DNA of 64,000 nucleotides, taken from positions 406,322 through 470,321 of the forward strand of contig JAKMXF010000304.1 in the NCBI GenBank assembly GCA_024704765.1. The letters are read 5' to 3'. Position 1 is the first letter of the stretch; each line of letters starts with the position of its first letter. The notes below the pieces were generated by a model that saw nothing but the letters and a program-made list of their open reading frames with translations, was not told where the DNA came from and made no database searches. This stretch comes from Oopsacas minuta (Eukaryota > Porifera > Hexactinellida > Lyssacinosida > Leucopsacidae). Shown here piece by piece: positions 36,767-49,339 of the stretch. The position numbers were made by a program, and so were the translations under genes.

Positions 36767-38241
36767 GTTTGTTATAAGGCCACTATTTATGAGAAACTCG
36801 TTTCCTCTCCACATGAGATGCACTTGAGCAGCATGCGGGCAGGAGGTTCATTATCATTATCCCTTTATTTAATGACGTATCATCGGAAAAACTTGTCAAT
36901 ATATAAAATTTACGGAAAAGTCAAATTGATGTCAGAATATGCAATATGAGTAGAGAGTCGAGTCATCACTATTATCCTATTAGCTAGTATATACGCCCTG
37001 TAGCTGGATTACATTGTGTACATGGTCGAATAATGACAATATTAAGTCCCTAGCCTATTAATACGGGCGGTAGAGCTGAAACATGTTCTTCTTATCAGTT
37101 GCCAAATATATAAATGGCAGGTGGTGGTGGCGTTCATGAGCAATGCAGGGTGTCTAATGTCTTGAATATGTTGTTAATGGATACATCTGATCTCTTTTAT
37201 ACTACAACTAACGGACTTTGAATGATATTTCCACATATCCCTTTGATCCGCCGGTGTAAGCACGTTAATTAGAACACAGTTGAAAGGAATTACCGGGTAG
37301 GAAAAATATTTATATAAATAAGGTGGTTACGTAATCAATATGATGCAAAAAAATATGAACCGCGAAGATATTCATAGAAGTACAGGAATGATTGTGATTG
37401 AACCATATGTTAATGCACTGATAAGTTTTGTTAAATTGAATAAAGTTAATTTCGGCTCGTTTCGCTCACAACTTATCAGAGTTTCATGTTTTATCACGGT
37501 TATCATCAAAATCTTAATAATTTATTTTGTATTGATATAAAGAATGAAGATGGCGGACTTGGTGGTAATTATAGGTATAGGCACCTCAACACCTAATTAC
37601 CCTATATTTGCAAGCTGAAACAAAGACATAAAATTTCAATGTGCTCTGATATTACCCTGCCTGTGACAAAGTATACACTACTATTGGGACTGTGTAGGTT
37701 TTGATCCAAATTCTGAAAAGTAAAACATACAGTCTTGTTTTCTCATAATTGTTCGAAATACCAGCTCTTTGCTTGATTTCCAATCTTCTATTCATTAATA
37801 CACCATAAAAATCAACACATTTTCTTTAGAATTGATTTTTCGTACATCTTCATGTTCTCTTTTGGCCTTTTTTTGAGGATAGTTGACATTTGTATTTCGG
37901 CGAAAGGACACATTTTCCCTACTTACCATATGCCCCACTACTCCAAATATATATTTTGCATTCTATTTTCTCTATATCATATTAATTTAACCATAACGTG
38001 GCTCCAGAATGACCATTATAATCAGTTCTTTATGATAATTGTCATTCAACTTAGTTTCTACAATATGTATTTCCAATACAGCATAATTAACTAGGGTAAG
38101 TTGAGAAGTTTTCTAGCTATGGTGATATTTACACCATGTTGATGTCAACTAGTAGCGTATTGAATTTGTGCAAGATTTAGTATCGTAATTTACTATAATT
38201 TATTGGGTATTGAAACTACAACCTCACAAGCAATCTAAATA
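36767..38241 (+). other. Start of the 16.2-kb KIF14 intron
   Basis: No gene or defined repeat recognised. A G-rich patch ggtggtggtggcg lies at about 37123. Confidence 0.5.
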
Positions 38242-38377
38242 ATTTACAAAGGGATTACTTATATGTTGGTGGCCTATATTGTCGGCTAGCCGACAAATAA
38301 GGAATTATGGCCGACATATAAGGATAAGGACTATATAAGGATTTATAATGAACATATAATGATTATTATAAGGAATG

Positions 38378-41300
38378 TTATATTGCTACACTAGAGAAAG
38401 GATCTACATATATGTGCATATCTCTAATGACAACTATTACACTATGACAAGGTGCCAAATTTTCATTTATTTTCATCTGTATTCCTTTTCTTCGTCCTAA
38501 CTTCGTTAAAGCTCCGTTTCCTTTATTAGAAGGGCGCCCTTTGGATCGAACACGTCTAGGATTTAGGATTGTTGCGATACTTTGAATATTTGCTCCACTT
38601 TCCTGTGGTATAGGTCTTAGCAATTGGTCCATTTCGGCTAATTTACCTCTCATAAGCGGAAAAGTTGAATGGTCAAATGATGCAAGATGAGCAATGTTTT
38701 CAAATTCTGTTGTTAGCATGTCATACCTTTCGTCTTCGTTAGGATAGGATTATTTTGATCATTTTCTTGTAATTCTATTACATTCTGACTACCAATACAG
38801 CTGTGGATATTAGAATTGTGATCTGCTTGATTCTCTATCTATTATGATACGATACATTAATAGTTGAAAGAACACAAGGACACAACGTTAATAATTTGGT
38901 AATTCATTACGGAATTCTGATATAACCGAGTGCGGTTGCAATAATATCTGTGCTGTATCGAATGACTACTTACCTTCTAGAAATCAACTATAGCTTTTTC
39001 GTGTATTTTCGTTATTTTCTCGTGATGATAAACAATAAGCATGTGACGACATGGTAAGCCCTATGATGATGGGAATAAGCATGTGCAAGATGTCAACGTT
39101 GTCTTACGGCTGGACTTAGTAAAAACCTTCGATAACCCGAGGTCCATAGATGTTAATTTCTCCTTGTTGGTACCTCCCGACAATCCTTCTCTTTTAACTA
39201 GAATAAAGACAAAATACGTATTTGAATTAGCATAAATTATTATACGTACACTCGAACTTCTTATCCGGACTCCGATATCCGGCTACCTCCCTCAACCAGA
39301 CACCATTTTCCAAAAGGATTGAAACTGATTCGATCATTTCAATTATTAGTAAATATTCCTTATAGTAGAGCTGTTTTACTCGTAATTCATATCTAACACG
39401 TTTCTTTGTAACTAAAAACCGTCATAACAGCTATTTCCGTCCATATCGATATTTATCCTATTGATTATAATTGGATCCAGAGTTGAAATCGGGATCGGGT
39501 TTCTTGGGTACGGTTCTGAAAAGTGGACCCGATTCCAACTGATTGGCCCTCCCATAGAGTTAATGTTATTTCTCAGATTCGGGCAAATTCTGACTTCCGG
39601 CACCCTACGGTCCGGCACTACCCGGATAAGAGAGGTTCGAGTGTACTATATTATTACAACTTCTTCCTTACCTAAGTCTCTGACAATAGAGCTAAGATAA
39701 TAAATCTTTTCTTCGCCAACGTTAAATATGGCATCAACACTATATTGCATGCACTGATCAATTTGTGCCTTTACAATCGCCAGTGCAAATGGTGTTAACT
39801 TAAGGTTTCGTTTTATCGGATGTTTAGATGAGTATGTAGCCATTTTAAGCGCTAATCGGGTTGCACGTCCTTCACTTTGTTCTGAAAGGGTCTTCCTAAT
39901 TTCATCAATTTTATTCGCGAGATGTGTAAGAAGAGTATGTGCATTTAAAAACTGTTTGATCGTTGAGTGAATGGATTCTGAACGTTGTTTGGAATGAGCA
40001 CCCAACGTGAGGTGTTGCCAGGTCCATCGTGATGCCCATTGAATTCTCTTGTCATATAATATACGTAAAAAGAGTTGAGCAGAATGGAAAACTTTCTCGT
40101 TATTCGAGTTTTGCCTGGATTGAACTAGAGCCAAAAGTTCTTTCCATTCTTGATCAAAATCATCACGAGATTCTGAATCTTGTTTTTACATAGATCCCAC
40201 CATGAATTTAAGAAGCATTCCTACTTTCGCATAAGTTTTCATGTCGGCCACTGAAAAGAGATTTAATGGGTTTGACAATATTTTGGCCAATGTGAAAAGT
40301 GCAAAGGAGATGTATAGTGGAAGGGTGTACATTTCTGATCGCTGCGGCCATAGCTGGGTCACCGTCTGTAATAATGATTTTGGGTGGATGTCGAAATGGT
40401 TTCAGGAATTCACTGAATGCCCAAGTAAATGCTTCTTCTGTTTCACGATCAAGTAGTGTTCATGCCAGGACTTGAGTATTTCCATGTTTATTGACTGGAC
40501 AAAAAGCGGTAAACTTAAGGGTATATTTATTTGTACCATGGGTGGTATCGAAGACCACGATGTTAGCTTCAGAATTTTCAACCCAGCGTTCAAAACTATC
40601 AGTTAATGTCCAAAATACTTTACTCATTGAGCTGTCTTCTGCTGTCTGTATAGCGAAATACAATCCTTTGGTAGATAGTTGTTCTTGTAGATAACTGACG
40701 AAGTTCGTTGCATCAAAACCTCTTTCTTCAACACTTGGCTGAAATTTATTGTACACATCTTGATAAGACCACGTTATTGGAAGATGTTTTTCATGTGCCT
40801 TACTTATAAAAACTTGATTAATTTTTGATGCTGTGAGACCTGCACGTTTAAGCTCAAAGCCGAGGGTATTAAATTCGAATGGTATTTGTCGAAGGGTAGA
40901 CTCCGCTAGACTAGCGCTATGACTTTCTACTAGATCGTGATTGTGTGCAAAATATCCTGTAACTACTGCCCAACCTTCAATACATTCTTCTAAACGAATG
41001 CTATATGGACAATTACACCTTTGTGTAATGGTATTTCGTTTTTCATTTGTGAGTTTGGCCTTTATAGCTCTGTAGCAACTTAAAACCCTCTGCTTGCCTT
41101 TTCTCGATGTAGGTGTATAAGTTGAACTCCGCACTAAGTTAAATCTCCCGCCACCAGTAGCAAGATCCAACGCCCATTCATTTAAATCTAATTTAGATGT
41201 CACATGAGATTCTCAAGGTCCTTTGGGCATGTCATACGGTAGGATAGCAGACATTGATAGAATCATTGTATCAATTCTTCTTCTGACATCCGTATGGGTT

Positions 41301-41616
41301 ATTGATCCAGAAACACTCTGATTTTCAGAGACTGCTCTGGGTCTACCTGGGAACATTCGTTAGGCGGTGAGTTTGTATCAATAGGATCTGGAAATTTCGA
41401 AATTTTATATTGACTTTCAGTTGAAGAAATGGGACCGAATGCATCAGTATGATGATCAGGGTTGTAATTATGAAGATAATTGGGGTAGTCAATCATTTCA
41501 GTTGGATGTTCGATTTCATTGTATCCAGTTAGAGAACATGAATTAAAATCGAGGAATTAATTTTGTGAAGCTATAGCTGCAAAATATTCATCTGATTGAT
41601 CGCTTGGTTCAGCCAT
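38378..41616 (-). pseudogene. MULE transposase, broken and interrupted
   Basis: The start at 41614-41616 reads MAEPSDQSDEYFAAIASQN, then a stop. The long frame 41203-40460 (248 codons) has a FAR1-like zinc motif at its residues 63-89 (C-x-C and H-x-H: CNCPYSIRL … AHNHD). The first catalytic Asp is in IVVFDTTHGTNKY (residue 219). After a frame change near 40455 comes the second Asp in IIITDGDPAMAAAIR. QRSESIHSTIKQFLNAH (about 39965-40000) is the likely third-residue block. The frame 40134-39646 ends next to a MITE inserted at 39249-39643. A C-terminal piece at 38719-38378 has the usual basic tail (RVRSKGRPSNKGNGALTK). The protein would join and cut element ends; few lesions suggest a fairly recent copy. 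MULE is firm; the subfamily is not named. Confidence 0.88.
39249..39643. mobile_element. Pogo-type MITE nested in the MULE
   Basis: CACTCGAACTTCTTATCCGG at the left and CACTCGAACCTCTCTTATCC (outward) at the right form inverted ends. TA is on each side (39247-39248 and 39644-39645). It is 395 bp with no transposase. It lies in the 3' half of the MULE transposase, so it arrived after the MULE. Confidence 0.78.
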
Positions 41617-41985
41617 GATAAATAGCTACGTTGTTTAATTCGCACAAATATAATAAATACTATCCGCAGATGGTAGGACTGAGTTACTGTGTCGCAATCA
41701 GAAAATGACTTTTTGAACCCGAAATTCAACCAAATTTGCCAAAAGATTGCATGTTAGAAATATACGTTTTCCCCTTTACGATTACCACGATTTTGATTAA
41801 TACGAATTATTATGCATATATGGAGAAATTCGAGACAATTTATACGAAGTTAGAAATAGAAAATTCTTTATATGGTGCCTATGTCCTTATTTGTCGGCTA
41901 AATCCTTATATGTCGGCCATAATTCCTTATTTGTCAGCTAGCCGACAAGGTAGGCCGCCGACATATAAATAATCCCATTTACAAA

Positions 41986-43404
41986 TACTAAATTTAGATT
42001 ATATATGCATTGAAATGTGTGTTCTATTCCATACTATGTCTGAATTGACCTTACTCTTAATATACTTCTGACCCCTAAAATACATATATAATGTACTCCT
42101 CCTCTTCGGAATTTCTGTATCGATACATTCACTCATGGCTTCTATTATCTTATTTACATGTAGAGTATTATATTTTATGGCTGCCCTTAGCAAACTACTG
42201 CCTACCGTAAAACGCTGGAAAATTTTCGTGAATCAAAGTACATTCCAATCCATGCTCTGAAAACAGACCCATATCGATTGTATTTTGTCTTCCAGTATTA
42301 ACCAATTTCAAAAAGTCTTCCAATTGTTTCAGCATAGAATGTAGCTTAGTTGTTGGCCTAGAAATATTTTCTACCAATTATATCTTCTTAGTAATTTCTT
42401 GTTCCCGTTCTTCAGAGGATAAACCGGTTATTTGGCAAATATTTACCGTTTTTATCTTGCATATTCTCGATCCCAAAGTATATTCTGGAGAAATTTCGAA
42501 TATAATTGTAGCCATTTCCCTTCGATTCTTTCCTAGAAGTTGAATGGATCAGCTCAGAATCGGCCGTTAGCACTGGAATTAGATCCTGAAGTGTAGGGAC
42601 TTTTAGACTTCACAGTTAGAATCGTCATGAACATCAGTTCCTACTCAGTATGCCTAGCTTAGGTGGCCGGAATAGTCCCTCACTATTCTATTGCTCTTTG
42701 AGATCTGTAAAATCGTTAAGATTTTTTGAAGTTACCAATTATCAAGTTTACAGTCCTAAATATTGATGTTGTACAAATTAAGGAACTTAGGTTTCCTGGA
42801 ATTATTGGATTGTAAAGATCGCAACTTTTTAGGTTACATTTTCTTTGCACAAATGCGATAGTATCAATGGTTCGAGTGGTTTCCCATGATTAACTATAGA
42901 ATTTCCCATTCTTGTAAATGCTTTGCAATTTGTACCCCTTAATGTATATAATTTGAAATAGGAGTAATATTCTAGCAACTAAATAGCCCCCTGAAGAATT
43001 TAGACATTTGCTATTATATTCCCAACAGGATCATAACGTTCCTATGTCTAATATACAATAGATATTTAGTATTTCTAGTGTATTTTTTATTGCTTGCAAA
43101 GTATTTGTTGTTTTCATACACAATCACTCATCTCTAAATAACGATGGTGAATCCTGCTCAAAGCGAACTTAAATTATGCAGTATTGAAAATACATGTTGC
43201 AGTAATATTTTTCTATAACATTATGGCAAATGTCAGTCGGCTACAAAATTTACTATTGTTTGGTCTAAGTTGAATGAAATTTTTGCATAAATATTTTATT
43301 ATAATTGTTATTCTTGAGCCATATGATGGTGGAATTTATAAGCGATAGTGAAAATAAAATCCAATATACATATTTCTGTACAGTAAGGTATCTAAATCAG
43401 CGAA
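41986..43404 (+). other. Intron stretch
   Basis: No gene recognised. The minus-strand frames at 42195-42377 and 41999-42193 may be joined fragments of something coding (SMLKQLEDFLKLVNTGRQNT) but match nothing I know. Confidence 0.4.
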
Positions 43405-43882
43405 ATCAACATTAACCAGGTTTGACCTTCAATTACAATCCTCATTTATCGGGTCAAACTCAAATCCGAAAAACGGTTGCGTAGCATATCTTTGGTCAAT
43501 TTCATTTGACACAAAAAGATCTTTCAGCTGTTGCAGTACCAACAAGAAGAGCTAATATGATGTTAATTTGCTTGAGGATACATTAGATTCATTCTTTGTT
43601 TGTAATAGAGTTTGGAAATCTGGTGTCGTTGTCAACGTTTTCGCAGTACACCCAAGCATATTTTTCCTCCCAGATTTTCTTGTAGCTGAGACGAGCCTTA
43701 TAAGCCTTTTTTCTCAGTTCGGATTTTGGAACAATAAAGCTTTGGGCAGCTATCTTCCCAAATAACTCTAGTTCTTCCAATTCATTCGTATCAGACACTT
43801 CTATATCTTCACTACAACTTTCTACGTGTGCCCCTTTTGACCCTAAGATATTTCCTAATGTCCATCGCTTAGCAACGGTCAA
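43405..43882 (-). pseudogene. hAT transposase remnant, internally deleted
   Basis: On the minus strand, 43882-43589 reads TLGNILGSKGAHVES, then LSYKKIWEEKYAWVYCENV. This resembles the KxWExKYPW lead-in to the N-terminal zinc finger of some hAT transposases. Just beyond, 43550-43405 reads ILALLVGTATAERSF and, in the next frame, KLTKDMLRNRFSDLSL. That is the ATAERSFS…LR…R dimerisation block at the C-terminus of the same family. The whole catalytic middle, usually more than 400 residues, is absent between them. It is an internally deleted, frameshifted copy with undefined borders. The frame 44384-44145 next to it is open but unrecognised. Confidence 0.55.
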
Positions 43883-44957
43883 AAGATTTGGATTGATTTT
43901 TGCTAAAATATAGAATACGGAAAGATAATGTCAAGGATGCCAAATGTAAATATGTATGCATATATTACTACACAATAGGTTTTATGTATTCAAAACGAAT
44001 TACAGCGAAATATATTTTGACTAATACTACTTGGTTAGAGAGGGATGACAATGAAATAGTCTTTCACTCATTAATATTTTCGCCAACAATATTGATTTCC
44101 CCCACAAGAAAATTCCTCTATGAAACACTGGCGTGTTGAAAATTTCAAGTAGTGTCTTTGAAATATATTTGTTTTGAATAGCCTCCTGTGGTAGAGTATT
44201 TTGTGGTAGGAGTGGGTGCTTCAATTGCCTCTAATTTTGTTGTGTTTGGAATTCTCATAACGCTCTTCGTGTTTTCAAATTGTTCGTTTATGTATGGAAA
44301 ATTTGACGAGCCTTGACCCATTGACTCTTCCCAGAGTTCTGGATTATGCTTGCTATTAGTGTTATGTAATTGATATTCAAACACCGATGTCTTTTATTTA
44401 CCTGTCATTCTAAGTTGGTTACAGTATTCAACTAAAATATTTACGATCCACCACTCTATATTTGGTCCTGCATTATTGATAAAATAATATTCTCCGTAGG
44501 AGTTTTAAACTTGCGTTTGTGATAGTTACTAGAGAAACCTACAATATAATTGAGATAGGAAATATATTTAACACTTACAATCACAATTCTACCTCCTTAT
44601 CTGTGTTGGAATATCATGATTGATCAAGATCAGTATATAAGACTTCTAACAATACACTCCAAATTTCAATATTTCTGAACATTCTATTACTGAACTTTAT
44701 TTCTCCACTCAACGCAAAATCTTTCTTTACCTCTGCTCCAAAGATATCTATAAATATCTCGATAATATCAACAGTATCCAAAGTGAAGAAGGCGAAAGAA
44801 TATTGAGGTTGTTTTTGTAGTTACGAACAGAAATTGAATTTATATAGTTGCTAAATATAGTATTTTATCTGTTTACCAATTTATTTTATATATTTCTTGA
44901 ATATAATATTTACTTACTCCTGTATAAATTCAAAGAATCTGTATAATTTGGGCGAAT
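43883..44957 (+). other. Intron stretch
   Basis: No gene recognised beyond the unassigned minus-strand frame at 44145-44384. Confidence 0.45.
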
Positions 44958-45650
44958 TTTATGTAGAACTTTGATTGAATGTGAGAAAGGCAAATTTCGA
45001 TCAAAGTTCTACCAAAATTTCTTCAGTCGAATTTTGATCGAAAATTTGTCGAATCTTGATCGAAAAAGAGAAGTTTGATCGAAAAATGAGAGCTTTGATC
45101 GAGAACGAGAATTTAAATCAATAGTGAGAACTTTGATAGACAATGGAGAAAAATGACAAATAATCCAACAATCTGCCATTTTGCAAACTTTTCTATTAAT
45201 CAGTCCCACAAAACTCCATCCAATCATAAAAATAGCATGAATTCCACACTCCGTCGTTCAATAGCTGAATAACGAACACAAATATACTCCCAGGGCCATA
45301 AGGTAGCGAGCTAAATCCCTAATCCCCTCACATTGCTACTCGTTTCTAGTTTATAAAATACATAGTGCTAGCACGTCCTAGATTGAAATCTGTCGAGTCC
45401 GGTGCATTGTGGCTTTACACGGGGGGTCAGGGGGATTCCCCTGACAAGAACAAAATTATATAACCCTGAGCTGCACTACGAGTCTGTCGGCTGGACATTT
45501 TTATCGATGGCTCAAGAAAATCAGTATTGGAAATATGAATATTGTTGTGTCGTAGAGCACGACAAGTTTTCGATTAAAGTTCGTTTGAAGACAGTTTAGT
45601 AGAACTTTGATCAAAATTTGCCTCTTCATTATTCGATCAAAGTTCGACAT
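44958..45650. mobile_element. Long-inverted-repeat element with repeated gaactttgatcgaa motif
   Basis: The arm 44958-45056 and the arm 45560-45650 are inverted copies, with a few indels (ggcaaatttcgatcaaagtt / on the other strand ggcaaattttgatcaaagtt; gatcgaaaatttgtcg / atcgaaaacttgtcg). The word gaactttgatcgaa or close variants recurs through each arm and on to 45140, spaced roughly 20-30 bases. The middle (45260-45480) is less AT-rich and non-coding. It looks like a non-autonomous DNA element of unknown superfamily. Confidence 0.6.
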
Positions 45651-45839
45651 AAGAAAATATGATCAAAGTAAGACAAGACATTCGATCACTATATGCAGAT
45701 GCAATTCAATTTATATGGTTACTAAATCGAATCTTTTTCCATATTATTATTGCAGGCCTATTTTCGTTCAATGTTTCTTTATATATGCTTTCTTGTTTAG
45801 TAAACTACAGCACCTCCTTTAAAATTTTCTTGGGCGGTG

Positions 45840-46760
45840 GCTGAGCACCCTCCTCCACTTCAAAACCGCCTCTCCACCAATCTCTCCATCAGTATCTCTC
45901 TCTCCTTCCTCCTCTCTACCACAATCCGTTGATTTATTCCTAGGTATTCCTAACCCCATCTCTAGCTACAACAGTGTCATTGGATGATCTGGCGTCGCAA
46001 GTCTCAGCGATATCGTTGACTCTATGCACCCAAATAGCAGACCACGTACTTCCCCTCGTCAATAGTTAGCTGAGTGTCAAGTCAGTCATACAGAATGGCG
46101 AGATGATAACCGCATACTTTGTGAGGAGGTACGACGTCTGTCTTCACAGCCAGACAGTGTTATCTCTGCGCCGTTTTACAGGACTGCTTTCTCTTTCGTC
46201 ATTCAAGCCTCCAGTTGAGTTCTCTTCGCCAGTCGATGTCAGTAGTATATGTCATAAAGAGATTATTTCCCCTCCTAAATGTGGATACGTGGTGATACCC
46301 TCAGGGGAAAAGTAGGCTGTTTCTTTTTCATCTTTATATTACTACTACTATACTCTCTCTATTCCTTCATAACCTGAGGTCTCGTTAAGTATCCATTGAT
46401 TGGGAGGTGGAATATCCTCTTGGTGTTTGCGACAGACATTTTCAACTGATGTAGTTGAGCAAACTGGAGACGTGAATAGTGGAAGGCACCTGTCAAGCGA
46501 CCTAGAGATAACAATTCTTCCTGGAGTGGGACAGGTATCTTACAACAAATCATAAGCATGCGGTTGCATAGTAACATTCTGCATAACAACTTGACTTCAG
46601 TTACTTTGATGGGAGCGGATACTTTTCGAGTGGATATGTCAACGAGCTCCTGTGGTTGTCCGCCGATCATCCTTCACTGTTGAAGAGGCGGTTAGGAAAT
46701 TCTGAAAATTATTCTGAGAGGAGCAAGGAGAATGAGAGACAGAGAGAGCTTTGGGAGAGA
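45840..46760. other. Less AT-rich segment of unknown origin
   Basis: Base composition shifts up in G+C from about 45840 to 46680. The edges are C/T-rich on the left (tctctctccttcc…) and A/G-rich on the right (gagagacagagagagc), so they are roughly complementary. Frames on both strands are open but short (plus 46103-46315, minus 46359-46670), and I recognise neither. Upstream in-frame text reads LDDLASQVSAISLTLCTQIA, perhaps a coiled-coil piece. It may be an old mobile-element or gag-like body, but no motif proves it. Confidence 0.35.
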
Positions 46761-47036
46761 CAGCGGTAAATATTTACTTTACATACACTTTATACATATT
46801 TCAATATTTTAACTTATTTTCTGCATATATTTGTTATATATTTTGTTTATATTGAAATATATTAACGAGGCTTTAGCTTGTCGCTTCGCGATGAACTCGG
46901 TGCATTGCGCCTCGAGATATCCATTATTCTCCTAATTTACTGCCCCTTGAGTATTATAATTTAAATATATATACAACAATGTAATTCATAAATATACGTA
47001 TATGGCATACATATTTTTGAATTATTTTGTAAGATC
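46761..47036 (+). other. Intron stretch
   Basis: Nothing recognised except gtcgcttcgcgatgaactcg at about 46880, which resembles short GC-rich words at 54725 and 62600. Confidence 0.4.
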
Positions 47037-47420
47037 AACCCCCTTTATAGCCGTTGAGAGCAAAAACCTACTTGAATTTTATGATTTGGATAATCTTTTA
47101 CTTTATATTCGTAAAGACAACAATATATTTACATATGAGAAACTTGAAAATGAGACATGGGGATTCAGCTTACTTAGTTACCCCTGAGTAGCTGTTTAGA
47201 GTAAGCCTGTACGTATATTTTGAGATTTGGCTAATTTGTTTACATTCTATTCATAAAAACAACAATAATTTTACATATGAATAATCCCAAAGTGTGAAAA
47301 TCGGATTCAGCATGTTCGATATATTCAGTGAAGATTTAATCAATTCTATTTACTTCCTCGATCAACATGATAAACATAGTTATGCGACAATTTCCAATTT
47401 GGATACCGTAAATCCTTTCC
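47037..47420. repeat. Dispersed repeat, copy 2, with a partial tandem copy
   Basis: 47186-47420 matches 7800-8060 almost throughout. 47037-47180 matches the first 130 bases of the same unit (aaccccctttatagccgt, gatttggataatc, acaacaata, ggattcagc). Here a diverged partial unit therefore sits directly before a full one. Confidence 0.7.
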
Positions 47421-48534
47421 TTGACAACGGACAAACTAACATAAAACAAAACAGCAATTGAAATTTCATTATATATATTAATGTTCTTTAAATCATACCT
47501 ATTTGGAAATAATTTTAGTACCTACATCAATAAGCTAATGATTAGGATCGCTCGTATTTCACCGAGATAATTATTTACAAGGTGTGCTTTAGTCTAAAGT
47601 AACTACACGTTATGGGACAGAAGGCTTCACGTGTATCCACATGAATTGTATACATATACTACGACATATAGTCAGGTTTGTGACTCATGTGGTTTTCATG
47701 ATATGGTGATTCTATATAGCAGACCACTTAGTCTGGTCCGTTGATTATGATCATTCTTCAAGGGATATAATTTGTGTCAATAGAAACAATTGAATCCTGA
47801 GTAATTAGATATATCAGTGTTTTATAATTGCAAGTGTAAACAATTAATTACCCGTTTAGTGTAGCAAATAACAATCATAACTAATATATTTTGTATAATT
47901 CTTGCCTCAATACGATTTCAAATTCATCTCTTCACTTATGATAGATAAATCCTTGATTTATTGGCTAGCATAAACAACTAAAATCTACATGGGGTAAACT
48001 CGAAAGCTGCAAAGATAACTTGAAAATAATTGAAATGGTAAAGTCAATTATCTAAATATTATTTATCACTCGGTCGCGGTTAATGAAAGTAAAGTACAGA
48101 TGGTTTAGCATGGTTTGGTGATAAATCTGACCGGAAATTTGATACTTTTATGTAGAATTGATGATAGAAATTGCTACTTCAATATCCATGAATATTCTTT
48201 GGTCTTATTCTGTTAAATACCGTCATTACATCTTCACAATCTTTTCTGGAATTATTATGAAAAATTCTTACAAAAAGGGGATGACATGTATATATATCTG
48301 TAAAAATATGTGAGTAAATATAAAAGCAAATATTTGGTCCCTGGGGACGATCTCGTAAATCGTGTTTATAGATAATTTTGATGGTTGATGTGTGTAAAAC
48401 TAGTCTCAAGTAGCATTGCGGCGCCTAATGGGGGCACACTTAGTGAGGTAGAGACCAATTTTGATAATTGAATGTGACCACATTCCTACATTCCTGACAC
48501 ATTCCTGCGTTGCTAGAGAATTATTTCCCAAATA
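47421..48534 (+). other. Intron stretch
   Basis: No gene or defined repeat recognised. Confidence 0.5.
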
Positions 48535-49339
48535 CAGTGAAGTCTCCAAACGGACACTCCGAGAAACGGATAAACCTCGTGGGACGGATTGTATTTGCCA
48601 AGCATGTAATACTTAAGCAGTCTCCGAGGAGAGGACAACTCTGAATTACGAACAACGGATAAGGAACTGGCCCATAATAGCGTTTCTTAATGCAAATTTA
48701 TCTTCCCAGAACGGACAACCAGAAATGCAACAAATAATTTCAAAGATATCACAAAATTTATCAAATAATATGAGTGCTATACAAGTCCCTTCTCATTCAA
48801 GTCTTTCAACAATTCTTTCATCTTGTCAAAGTAAACTTTGGGTCCATAAGGGGCGGTACACACATTTCTAGTCCGTAACCTGTTCGTTTATTTTACTTCT
48901 CTCCCGTAACCTCAACAAATCCTTTATTTACTTCTCTTCTCAAAAATTGTGAAAGTCGAGGATGTTTTGAAGTAGCTATGTGCATTGGCCCCACAATAGA
49001 TACTGTAGCTAGTCTGTAAGTGTCAACCAGTAGACAAAGTTATCTTTCTGACTTATTTGCAAACACAGTATAATATATATAGAGAGAGTATAAAGCAATG
49101 CCAATATGCTTACGTTACTGATCAGTCATCACTCTATATTATATTCAATCTTATCACAGTGCAACTAACTTGTGACTTCTCCCGTAACGATTTAACTTTA
49201 ATGCATGTAAAACTGCATTTAATATGATACATATTAAGTGTTTTGATAGAAAGATGGATCAGTCTCCGAGAAGCGGACAATTCTCTACAACGAATAGAGG
49301 CCATGTCACCAACGTGTCCGTTATTCGGAGACTCCACTG
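48535..49339. mobile_element. Tigger-derived non-autonomous element
   Basis: The left end is CAGTGAAGTCTCCAAACGGA. The right end read outward is CAGTGGAGTCTCCGAATAAC, then GGACAC. TA lies on both sides (48533-48534 and 49340-49341). Each end holds a second, inner copy of the gtctccgagaagcggacaa motif, at 48631 and 49262. About 800 bp, with no pogo transposase inside. Ends of the type CAGT…GTCTCCG…CGGAC are characteristic of Tigger families. Confidence 0.82.

Larger units (their letters stand above)
38251..41976 (-). mobile_element. Mutator-like element (MULE) with exact 9-bp duplication
   Basis: The 9-mer atttacaaa stands directly outside both ends (38242-38250 and 41977-41985), the target-duplication length of Mutator elements. 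The inverted ends run about 85 bases. The left starts GGGATTACTTATATGTTGG. The right read outward starts GGGATTATTTATATGTCGG. Both pass through the self-complementary GTCGGCTAGCCGAC (one base changed at the right) and aaggaattatggccgacata. The 3.7-kb body holds a single transposase on the minus strand and a nested MITE. Confidence 0.95.
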
